Made by a program: the position numbers and the translations under genes
In this document: positions 58,557-64,000 of the stretch, one piece after another
Layout: every line of letters starts with the position of its first letter
How positions within the stretch are numbered: the first letter of the stretch is position 1
Notes under the pieces: generated by a model
Seen by the model: only the letters and a program-made list of their open reading frames with translations
What the model was told of the DNA's origin: nothing
Databases searched by the model: none
Assembly (NCBI GenBank): GCA_944739405.2
Contig: OX123190.2
Coordinates: forward strand, 82,155,086-82,219,085
DNA: 64,000 nt
Origin: Euclidia mi
Taxonomy: Eukaryota > Arthropoda > Insecta > Lepidoptera > Erebidae
Direction: 5' to 3'

Positions 58557-59514
58557 ACAAATTGTAATACGACTGGCGAAATTTCACATACATTTCATAT
58601 AATATACTATATTTGTTCTCACAAAACTTTAAAGATAAAGGCTCATAAGGATAATATTGCGAATTTAAAAACAGCGTAACATTTGTCACCTCACAATGAT
58701 CAAATACCGAACTGTTTTTAGTTCTATTATTTTTTCTATTAGTTTGCAAGCAAAAAATGACATACCGAGGCTTTTCTAATTGAGAAGCAGTCTTTACTGA
58801 CCAAGAATGCTTTGTGGTTTTAGGTAGTAAAGGATACTCATATAAATCCCAATTTCTAAAGGCCATCTGAATAGGTTTATCTCTTTCTAAGTGCTTTAAA
58901 AGTATTAAACGTTCTCGATCGGAAACTTTTATATGTGGTACTCTCCATTGAATTCTCTGTATATCTATTTGAAGCTGAATGACTTCATCAGTAAAAATAA
59001 TACTATTTAAGTTAGAATTACTCCTATTCAATATAAGTTCGTGTTTACAATTTATCTAAGGAAGATTAATCTTATTTAAGGGCACCACAACGCTAAAATG
59101 TCCATCACTTTGGAAACCGTTTAAATTCCAACCCCATAATGCAGAAACTTTACTTTCTGCTTCATTAAATGAGATGTATGACTTTATTGTTGATGTTATT
59201 CCAGAATTTTTTATACGGTCTATTTCAATTCCATTCATTTCGTACCTGATGTCTTGGAACAAGTACATAACAGGGTTATTAGTAAACGTAACAGCTTTCT
59301 TGATCTGATGCCCATCCTTACCGAACAGCTTTGCTTGACCTTCGATGTAGATGGAACTGGCTGATGGTAGCACGTGTATATCTTGCTGGTGTATGGGGAT
59401 TCTGATTTCATCGTTTTCTCTAAAACTGTTATTGTAGGGATTGTATGAATGGATTTCATAACTTTCGATCGAAATATCAAAGTGTGGTAAGTCGGTAATC
59501 TGTAGTATACTCAT
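58556..59514 (-). pseudogene. Major capsid protein-like (double jelly roll), one stop and 3' truncated
   Basis: Two pieces in the same frame, 59514-59056 and 59055-58555, separated only by a TAG at 59058-59056. The first begins MSILQITDLPHFDISIESYE and has VLPSASSIYIEGQ, FTNNPVMYLFQDIRYEMNG; the second has WRVPHIKVSDRERLILLKHL, FRNWDLYEYPLLPKT and YYPYEPLSLKF. I recognise this as the Polinton-type capsid found in many insect genomes. The usual protein is longer (C-terminal second barrel); here it ends ..FRQSYY where a SINE abuts. The start ATG overlaps the stop of the upstream 48-aa frame. Fold assignment is from family knowledge and not proved by sequence alone. Confidence 0.82.
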
Positions 59515-59657
59515 ACTTTAAACCCTAAAGCTTTAAGAAAATCTTTATTTGATTTAGTCAATTTCTTCACGTTTTTCTTACGTCTGTGCACCTTTATGGT
59601 TGTTGACGGAATAGGACGTTTTATTTTCACTGAAGGGTTTTTATAATATACTATCAT
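59511..59657 (-). CDS. Small basic protein (48 aa), possible virion core protein
   Basis: The frame begins MIVYYKNPSVKIKRPIPSTT, contains HRRKKNVKKLTK and ends FLKALGFKV. About a third of its residues are Lys or Arg. Its ATG overlaps the stop of the penton-like gene (ATGA at 59657-59654) and its TGA overlaps the ATG of the capsid gene (ATGA at 59514-59511), so all three are packed as one transcription unit. Small basic proteins encoded next to capsid genes in adenoviruses and their relatives condense packaged DNA; the same role here is inference. It is below the size most gene finders accept. Confidence 0.75.
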   Translation of the reverse strand: MIVYYKNPSVKIKRPIPSTTIKVHRRKKNVKKLTKSNKDFLKALGFKV

Positions 59658-60067
59658 TTTGCTTGTCTTAAATGAAGACGTAATTGAATATTTTCTTCAC
59701 CAAAGTCAATACGGTAACCAAACTGATCTACAATCCTAACAGATATGGATGAAATTATATTTTTGTTAACTGGAAAGTAAATAACGTTCTGAGGTATTTC
59801 TATGTAGCCGTGACTTGGAGCAGTATCAGATATAAATTCATGAATAAAATGAGTCAGTAATCCGTTGCAGTATGAACCGTGTACAAGATCACATTCAATT
59901 CTGATAACAGCTGTTAAACTGCTGTTATTAACGGGCACATTCGGTGTTGTTTTTAATACTGAAAAGTATAGTAAACCGCACTCGTACTGATCAGATAAAT
60001 GAAGAGGTGGTTGAAAATACGAAATCAGTTCCGATTTATTTCCAGAGATGGTAACCGTAGTAGACAT
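59654..60067 (-). CDS. Penton-like minor capsid protein (single jelly roll)
   Basis: A 137-aa protein beginning MSTTVTISGNKSELISYFQP with the beta-rich stretches YECGLLYFSVLKTTPNVPVN, TAVIRIECDLVHGSYCNGLL and ISSISVRIVDQFGYRIDF. Its size, beta-rich character and position (after protease, before the capsid) match the minor capsid/penton protein of insect Polintons. It would plug the capsid vertices. The ATG follows a TCAGT initiator by 11 nt. No frame damage is visible. The stop overlaps the next ATG by ATGA. No signal peptide or membrane segment. Confidence 0.77.
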   Translation of the reverse strand: MSTTVTISGNKSELISYFQPPLHLSDQYECGLLYFSVLKTTPNVPVNNSSLTAVIRIECDLVHGSYCNGLLTHFIHEFISDTAPSHGYIEIPQNVIYFPVNKNIISSISVRIVDQFGYRIDFGEENIQLRLHLRQAK

Positions 60068-60075
60068 GCTTGCAT

Positions 60076-60109
60076 ACTGAATTCTTTTAGATGATCCTTT
60101 TTATTTTAT
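60076..60109 (-). promoter_or_regulatory. Putative promoter P4 (penton-basic-capsid unit)
   Basis: Initiator AATTCAGTATG (TCAGT at 60080-60076) with TAAAATAA about 30 bp upstream, overlapping the protease stop codon. Predicted leader 11 nt. Confidence 0.55.
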
Positions 60110-60484
60110 TTCATGATTATACAAAAAATTCTTTAAGAAATTTAAACATAAATGTCCACAATTGAAGGGGTGATCACGTTGTATATTTTCATAATTATAT
60201 TGAATGTTAGAACCTACATATTTTATAAATTCCTTCGGAGGTTTAAGATTTCCATAACTGTCAAAATACTCAACATAATCATTATATTTTGCATAGGCTA
60301 CCCAATGAGAACCAGGATTTTTTGAACTATCCAAATTAATAACTCCACATTCTTTTTTATAAGGACATTTAGGGAGCTCATCTCTCATAAAGACACCTCT
60401 AAAATAAGGAATTCTATTCCCGTACTTTAAAATGTCAAAGTTAGTTAAGGCCCGTTTGGGTAGCCGATATCTTAGTTTTTTTCT
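60101..60484 (-). CDS. Adenain-like cysteine protease, apparently reached by -1 frameshift
   Basis: From the first ATG (60388) there are 95 aa with an adenain-like catalytic set: His28 in GSHWVAY, Asp43 in EYFDSYG, Gln70 and Cys77 in FNCGHLC. The Gln-Cys spacing of 7 equals that of adenovirus protease. The frame is open upstream to a TAA at about 60487-60485, and the stretch YRLPKRALTNFDILKYG, IPYFRGVF before the ATG looks like the conserved N-terminus of the family. No ATG exists in that part. The frame is -1 to the upstream PLA2 protein, which ends at A AAA AAC TAA, so translation probably enters by slippage. It would mature capsid proteins. Confidence 0.82.
   Translation of the reverse strand, partial: RKKLRYRLPKRALTNFDILKYGNRIPYFRGVFMRDELPKCPYKKECGVINLDSSKNPGSHWVAYAKYNDYVEYFDSYGNLKPPKEFIKYVGSNIQYNYENIQRDHPFNCGHLCLNFLKNFLYNHEIK
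60472..60484 (-). promoter_or_regulatory. Putative -1 ribosomal frameshift site
   Basis: On the minus strand GAA AAA AAC TAA ends the PLA2 frame. The heptamer A AAA AAC fits X XXY YYZ exactly and the -1 frame (CTA AGA TAT..) is the protease. About 9-14 nt downstream GGCTACCCAAACGGGCC can form a short stem (CCC/GGG extended by GGC/GCC); a strong pseudoknot is not obvious. Confidence 0.6.
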
Positions 60485-61248
60485 TTAGATACGAAAATTC
60501 CAAGGCCGCCTTTATGTGGTTTAAGGTGTAGTCCTTTCCCAATACATAGAGCTTCCATTTTTTCATTATGTCTTCTCGATTCTTCATACAGCTTTTTAGC
60601 CATTTTGAATTCATTTATGGTTTTAGCAATACCAGCTGCACCGCCTGCTAAAGCTCCCGCAGCTGATAATCCCGCAAAAATAGGAATCAAAGGTAATACT
60701 CCCCCAGTTTTTGGAATAGGAATAACGCGAGGGAGCTTAATCGATGAATCATCAGCCAATTCTCTAGTAGCGGCAATAGCTAATTCTATTGCCATTTTCT
60801 TGCTCTTAGGTTTTAATTTTTTGATATGCCTTTTTGCTTTTGTAATAACAGATTTTAATTTACTTTTTAACCCTTTTCCAGGTGTAATTTTTGGAGAAGG
60901 CTTTTTGTCCAAACCAGAACTAGTTTTAATTTTTGCTGACATAGCCTTACTTACTAAGCGTGCCGCGAGTTTTTTAGCTATACTGGCATCGGAAGCAACC
61001 GCTCGCTCTTTCGCCATTTTTAACAAAATTAAATCAGCCTTATGTCGATCCTTTAAGTTTGATGACTTGTGATATGCAATATCGTTATCTTTGCAGTATT
61101 CGTCCAACTTATTTACGCCGTTATCTCCTTTTGTTAGTCTTTTTATTAATTTAGTACCTGGGCCACAGTAATTATATCCTGGTAAGTGTAATTCAAATGG
61201 TAAATTATTAATAAGCCAATTGAGAAGACTACTCTCTTCAAAACACAT
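60472..61248 (-). CDS. Minor capsid-like protein with phospholipase A2-type domain
   Basis: 258 aa. Residues about 20-65 contain LPGYNYCGPGTKL, the calcium-loop motif YCGPGT of parvovirus VP1 and Polinton PLA2 domains, then LDEYCKDNDIAYHK, where the catalytic pair is normally HD but reads ND here. The middle is rich in Lys (SKLKSVITKAKRHIKKLKPK). A hydrophobic, Ala/Gly-rich segment (PLIPIFAGLSAAGALAGGAA) at about residues 195-215 could interact with membranes. Viral PLA2 domains help particles leave endosomes; the Asn suggests this copy is catalytically dead. The ATG is 9 nt after a TCAGT initiator. The protein ends at the frameshift heptamer. Confidence 0.85.
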   Translation of the reverse strand: MCFEESSLLNWLINNLPFELHLPGYNYCGPGTKLIKRLTKGDNGVNKLDEYCKDNDIAYHKSSNLKDRHKADLILLKMAKERAVASDASIAKKLAARLVSKAMSAKIKTSSGLDKKPSPKITPGKGLKSKLKSVITKAKRHIKKLKPKSKKMAIELAIAATRELADDSSIKLPRVIPIPKTGGVLPLIPIFAGLSAAGALAGGAAGIAKTINEFKMAKKLYEESRRHNEKMEALCIGKGLHLKPHKGGLGIFVSKEKN

Positions 61249-61254
61249 TATAAG

Positions 61255-61290
61255 ACTGATGATTCCGGTTTGAATACTTTAATAAATAGT
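61255..61290 (-). promoter_or_regulatory. Putative promoter P3 (PLA2-protease unit)
   Basis: CATCAGTCTTATAATG: TCAGT at 61259-61255 with TATTTATT ending about 31 bp upstream (61288-61281). Predicted leader 9 nt. An AATAAA for the preceding integrase lies at about 61319-61324. Confidence 0.5.
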
Positions 61291-61398
61291 TATGTGATTC
61301 GAGTTTGTTAACGTTATTTTATTTATAATATTACATTCGATTTATCAATCCAACTGCTTTCAGCTGAAAACAAACCTAACCATTTTACTAAAACCCTG

Positions 61399-62259
61399 TT
61401 ACCTTTTACTTCTAAGAACTTTCTCGACTAGATATATATTGGGATGTTTTGTTTTTTGAAGTTCTTGTGAATAAAATGCTCCTAAAATAGGCAGACCTCT
61501 GATAGTGTCTTCAATTAAGTAAGTTATAGGAGTTGTATTTTGTATTTTACGAATTTTAAATATTTCTGTTGACCAGTTGGGAGTATAACCTTTTTCAAAT
61601 GTACCTTTGTATTTACTGATATGCACATAATCACCTACTTTGTACTTGCTTTTTAAATTATCATTTTTTGGCAACTTTAAATACCTTTCTAATATCAGTT
61701 TTTTATTCATATTGTTCACATTAGCAGGGATTTCATTAATAGTGCGATGGTGAGTGTGATTGTATTTGTAAATAACATCATTGAGGGTATTATTTACCCA
61801 ATTGTAATTGCCTTTTAAACTAAATTCCTTATAGATTTTAGATTTCAATGTTCTGATAAATCGTTCGACTATTGAAGCTTTTTTTGTTGAGAAGGTTGAA
61901 TAATGGTTAATATGAAACGATTTCATAAGCTTCTGAAATTTGTTATTATAAAATTCTGTTCCATTATCGGTTTGCAGATTTTTAGGAACATGCCCTTTAT
62001 CCAACAAAGTTTTGAAAGAGTTATACACATCTTCTTTGCTTTTACTTCTCATAGGAAAGGCCCAAGCATATTTCGAAAATGAATCAATAACGGTAAGAAT
62101 ATATCTATAATTTTTATTTTCTTTTGAAATTGATTGCAAATCAATTAAGTCTGCTTGCCACAAGTCATCTATATCTCTCATTACAACATGTCTTCGCGGA
62201 TAGTTCACTCTCGCATTTTTATGAATTTCGTTTACCACGTCAGCTTTGCTCATGTTCAC
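61399..62259 (-). CDS. Polinton-type DDE integrase
   Basis: 286 aa beginning MNMSKADVVNEIHKNARVNY. The RNase H-fold core has Asp37 (LWQADLIDLQ), Asp98 (LQTDNGTEF) and Glu132 (ASIVERFIRTLKS), with 33 residues between the last two. A chromodomain-like or SH3-like C-terminus follows (YKVGDYVHISKYKGTFEKGY, NWSTEIFKIRKI). The usual N-terminal zinc finger is not visible; insect Polinton integrases often start near this point. All catalytic residues and the frame are intact. It would integrate the linear viral genome. Flanked by a TCAGT promoter upstream and an AATAAA downstream. Confidence 0.93.
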   Translation of the reverse strand: MNMSKADVVNEIHKNARVNYPRRHVVMRDIDDLWQADLIDLQSISKENKNYRYILTVIDSFSKYAWAFPMRSKSKEDVYNSFKTLLDKGHVPKNLQTDNGTEFYNNKFQKLMKSFHINHYSTFSTKKASIVERFIRTLKSKIYKEFSLKGNYNWVNNTLNDVIYKYNHTHHRTINEIPANVNNMNKKLILERYLKLPKNDNLKSKYKVGDYVHISKYKGTFEKGYTPNWSTEIFKIRKIQNTTPITYLIEDTIRGLPILGAFYSQELQKTKHPNIYLVEKVLRSKR

Positions 62260-62297
62260 AACTCAGTACGTATGTTTGTCTCGAATTCTGCTATAAT

Positions 62298-62332
62298 ACT
62301 GAATAAAAAGCATATTATTAGGCCTATTTATT
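62298..62332 (-). promoter_or_regulatory. Putative promoter P2 (integrase)
   Basis: TATTCAGTATTATAG: TCAGT at 62302-62298, with AATAAATAGG ending about 30 bp upstream (62330), overlapping the stop of the preceding gene. Predicted leader 41 nt. Confidence 0.55.
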
Positions 62333-63248
62333 ATTTCATTATGTCAGCTTCTTTTAACTCTTCGATTATTGATAAAATTTCATTATCATGATTTGTATTA
62401 CCAGCATCTCGGGAAGCAATTAATAGTTTCAATCTTTCAACCAGTTCGTTAGGATCGTCCCAATATACCAAGTCAGTGCTATTTTTGTATTTCTTTAACG
62501 TTGGTAAGCTTCCTCCAAATTTAGTGACAATATTATTGTTTGACGATTCAGAAAAAAATGGTTTGATTATTTCACGATATTTTATACCTTTATCGCCTCT
62601 TATTTGCCCATTAGGATTGAAATCTCTCTTATGTGCATTTGTATAATGCAACATATCTTTATAGACAAGTTTATCTTTGCTCGATATTTGTTTCAAATCA
62701 GGTTTTCTTCGAAGTAAAAGTTCTTTTAAACCAGGGGTTAAATTGAAGCTTTTGTCACCAACTTTAATTAAAATGGTATTATCATTATTTGCACTATCTA
62801 TTTTAGAAAACGAAACTATTGAATTACCCATTAATATTTTTTTGTTTTCACTCCTTATTCCAAATGGTATGTTTAGGTCATAAATATCATGGATATCACG
62901 ACCCTCTAATGATATTTCTAAATCATCCGGTAATTCCGTCTGGGGAGGCTTTTTAACGTTCAGTACAGAATTCAGTTCTGGGTCATAGCATTCTTCAAAC
63001 TTAGTAGATGAGCTAGTATTAATGTCACCTAATTCCACGTCTTCAAAATTAGAGTGTGTATTCTCAAAATTTTGTATTTTTTCTAATGTTTTATTTGAAT
63101 CAACTAGAGTTTTAAGGGGATCTGTGACAGGTTTTAACATTTTTTCAAGTGATAAGCTCGTAGAGTGTTCCTGGTTTTTCATTTGTTTTATTTTATTCTT
63201 TATGGAGTCTACAGACTTCATTAATTCTATTTTAATATTTTTCTCCAT
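62331..63248 (-). CDS. Polinton-associated protein with DUF8207-like C-terminus
   Basis: 305 aa. The N-terminal 60 or so residues are charged and likely coiled coil (MEKNIKIELMKSVDSIKNKI). An acidic, poorly conserved-looking linker follows. The C-terminal half has FNLTPGLKELLLRRKPDLKQ, KYREIIKPFFSESSNN, LVYWDDPNELVERLKLLIAS and NEILSIIEELKEADIM, the pattern of proteins I know from insect Polintons under DUF8207. Its function is unknown. Its constant place between ATPase and integrase suggests a virion or packaging role, which is inference. The frame is intact. Confidence 0.75.
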   Translation of the reverse strand: MEKNIKIELMKSVDSIKNKIKQMKNQEHSTSLSLEKMLKPVTDPLKTLVDSNKTLEKIQNFENTHSNFEDVELGDINTSSSTKFEECYDPELNSVLNVKKPPQTELPDDLEISLEGRDIHDIYDLNIPFGIRSENKKILMGNSIVSFSKIDSANNDNTILIKVGDKSFNLTPGLKELLLRRKPDLKQISSKDKLVYKDMLHYTNAHKRDFNPNGQIRGDKGIKYREIIKPFFSESSNNNIVTKFGGSLPTLKKYKNSTDLVYWDDPNELVERLKLLIASRDAGNTNHDNEILSIIEELKEADIMK

Positions 63249-63291
63249 GTTATACTTATTAACAACTGTATTCAGCTAAAGAACAAATTAT

Positions 63292-63330
63292 ACTGAATTT
63301 GATTTGCCATGTTAATTACTTATATATATA
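63292..63330 (-). promoter_or_regulatory. Putative promoter P1 (DUF8207-like gene)
   Basis: TATATATATAAGT about 32 bp upstream of AATTCAGTATAAT (TCAGT at 63296-63292). It is the strongest TATA/initiator pair of the four. Predicted leader 46 nt. Confidence 0.62.
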
Positions 63331-63341
63331 CATATAAACAG

Positions 63342-64000
63342 TCAGTCAAATTTAAAAAACATACCAAAGTTCTGTCTGTACCTTCCATTATTTAATGACG
63401 ATTCTTTATTAATAAGTAGAAAATTATAAGGTTTACTCCAAACAGTTTGACAAATATTTCCAAACTCTTTCCACTGTAAATCAGAAGTAACATGCTCTTC
63501 ATAAATATGTTTTAAATTCACATCATCTTGTTTGAATATAATAAGAAAATTCACATTGTCACGCAACAGTTGTTTTGGAATTTTGGAATAGGTTTGAGAT
63601 AAATAGAAACAATATATTTGTTTATGTCTACCCATACAAAAATAATTGCGAATATTAACTTGATTTTCACACGCAACATCATCAAAAATAAACACAGAAT
63701 TTGTTAAAGCTTCACTCGGAGAAATTACCTCTTTATCATCGCTAAATTTGTAGAAGTTAATCTGCGAGACTCTTCCTAATACTTCACTCAAGAAACGATA
63801 CTTTGGTTGAAATGAAGTTTTGGAATAAAGATAAAGATTTTTAAATTTTAGACCATTTTCATGTAACAACAAACTAATCATAACGTTTGTTTTACCACAG
63901 TTCGATGGACCGCACATTATACATCGAATCGTATTCGGTAATAAAGGACTATGTCTGATCTGGTGAGAAGTTTCATTTAAATCTATATTATTAATTTTCA
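63342..64000 (-). CDS. FtsK/HerA-type DNA-packaging ATPase (partial at window edge)
   Basis: The frame is open from base 64000 and ends at 63342. It contains a Walker A loop in IMCGPSNCGKTNVMIS, a Walker B strand SVFIFDDVACEN, and further motifs RNYFCMGRHKQIYCFYLSQT and KIPKQLLRDNVNFLIIFKQD typical of Polinton and adintovirus packaging ATPases (A32-like). The ATG at 63917 lies just before the P-loop, and residues upstream (SHQIRHSPLLPNTIRCI) look like part of the domain, so the real start is beyond the window. It would pump the genome into the capsid. No damage in the visible part. Confidence 0.92.
   Translation of the reverse strand, partial: KINNIDLNETSHQIRHSPLLPNTIRCIMCGPSNCGKTNVMISLLLHENGLKFKNLYLYSKTSFQPKYRFLSEVLGRVSQINFYKFSDDKEVISPSEALTNSVFIFDDVACENQVNIRNYFCMGRHKQIYCFYLSQTYSKIPKQLLRDNVNFLIIFKQDDVNLKHIYEEHVTSDLQWKEFGNICQTVWSKPYNFLLINKESSLNNGRYRQNFGMFFKFD

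Larger units (their letters stand above)
58556..64000 (-). mobile_element. Polinton/Maverick or adintovirus-like integrated DNA virus (partial)
   Basis: Eight co-oriented genes in 5.4 kb combine a packaging ATPase, DDE integrase, adenain-like protease, PLA2-bearing minor capsid protein, penton-like and double-jelly-roll-like capsid proteins. That set is specific to Polintons and adintoviruses. The left end is cut inside the capsid gene; the right end continues past the window, where a protein-primed polymerase B and the right terminal repeat would be expected. No terminal repeat is visible. Confidence 0.9.

Noticed and set aside
60605..61072. 155-aa plus-strand frame opposite the PLA2 gene
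   Set aside because: Antisense shadow of a Lys/Ala-rich protein; no independent signal.

Overview
The window looks like lepidopteran (moth or butterfly) nuclear DNA. The supporting evidence is an intron-containing gene of the ommochrome-binding protein family, which is typical of Lepidoptera, embedded in AT-rich sequence full of insect repeats: BEL/Pao, CR1/jockey-type and RTE-type retroelements, several tRNA-derived SINEs, a 5S-rRNA-derived SINE, PIF-like MITEs and a piggyBac-like relic. I see no bacterial genes, true tRNA genes, rRNA operons or CRISPR arrays. The species call is inference.

Layout. 1-9.8 kb: two partial BEL/Pao copies on the minus strand, each keeping one near-identical LTR, separated by 3.6 kb that includes a 33-bp minisatellite. 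9.8-12.6 kb: SINEs and dispersed repeats, including a 5S-derived SINE. 12.6-17.9 kb: a decayed CR1-like LINE (minus), with a MITE inserted in its ORF1. 18-24.4 kb: LINE fragments, SINEs and a fold-back. 24.4-27.9 kb: an RTE-type LINE (minus) with tandem 5' monomers. 29.1-30.0 kb: a piggyBac-like relic with asymmetric terminal repeats. 33.9-35.7 kb: another broken reverse transcriptase and an RTE tail. 36-44 kb: mostly gene-free. 44.1-45.5 kb: the only convincing intact host gene, a two-exon secreted ommochrome-binding-like protein. 46-58 kb: repeats, two more copies of the MITE, a tandem array with two unit lengths inside a possible terminally inverted element, palindromes, and a restriction-like endonuclease relic of an R2/NeSL-type LINE.

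58.6-64.0 kb is the most interesting part: a Polinton/Maverick or adintovirus-like integrated DNA virus on the minus strand. In transcription order it has a packaging ATPase (open at the window edge), a DUF8207-like protein, a DDE integrase, a minor-capsid-like protein with a phospholipase A2 motif, an adenain-like protease, a penton-like minor capsid protein, a 48-aa basic protein, and a double-jelly-roll-like major capsid protein. A SINE abuts the 3' end of the capsid gene.

How the viral module seems organised: four short intergenic gaps each carry a TCAGT initiator with a TATA-like block about 30 bp upstream, suggesting four separate insect-style RNA polymerase II units. Within the last unit, penton, basic protein and capsid overlap by ATGA. 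Within the PLA2 unit, the protease lies in the -1 frame and the upstream frame ends at a canonical A AAA AAC heptamer, which suggests expression by ribosomal frameshifting. Decay is visible too: one in-frame stop and a truncated end in the capsid gene, and Asn in place of the PLA2 catalytic His.
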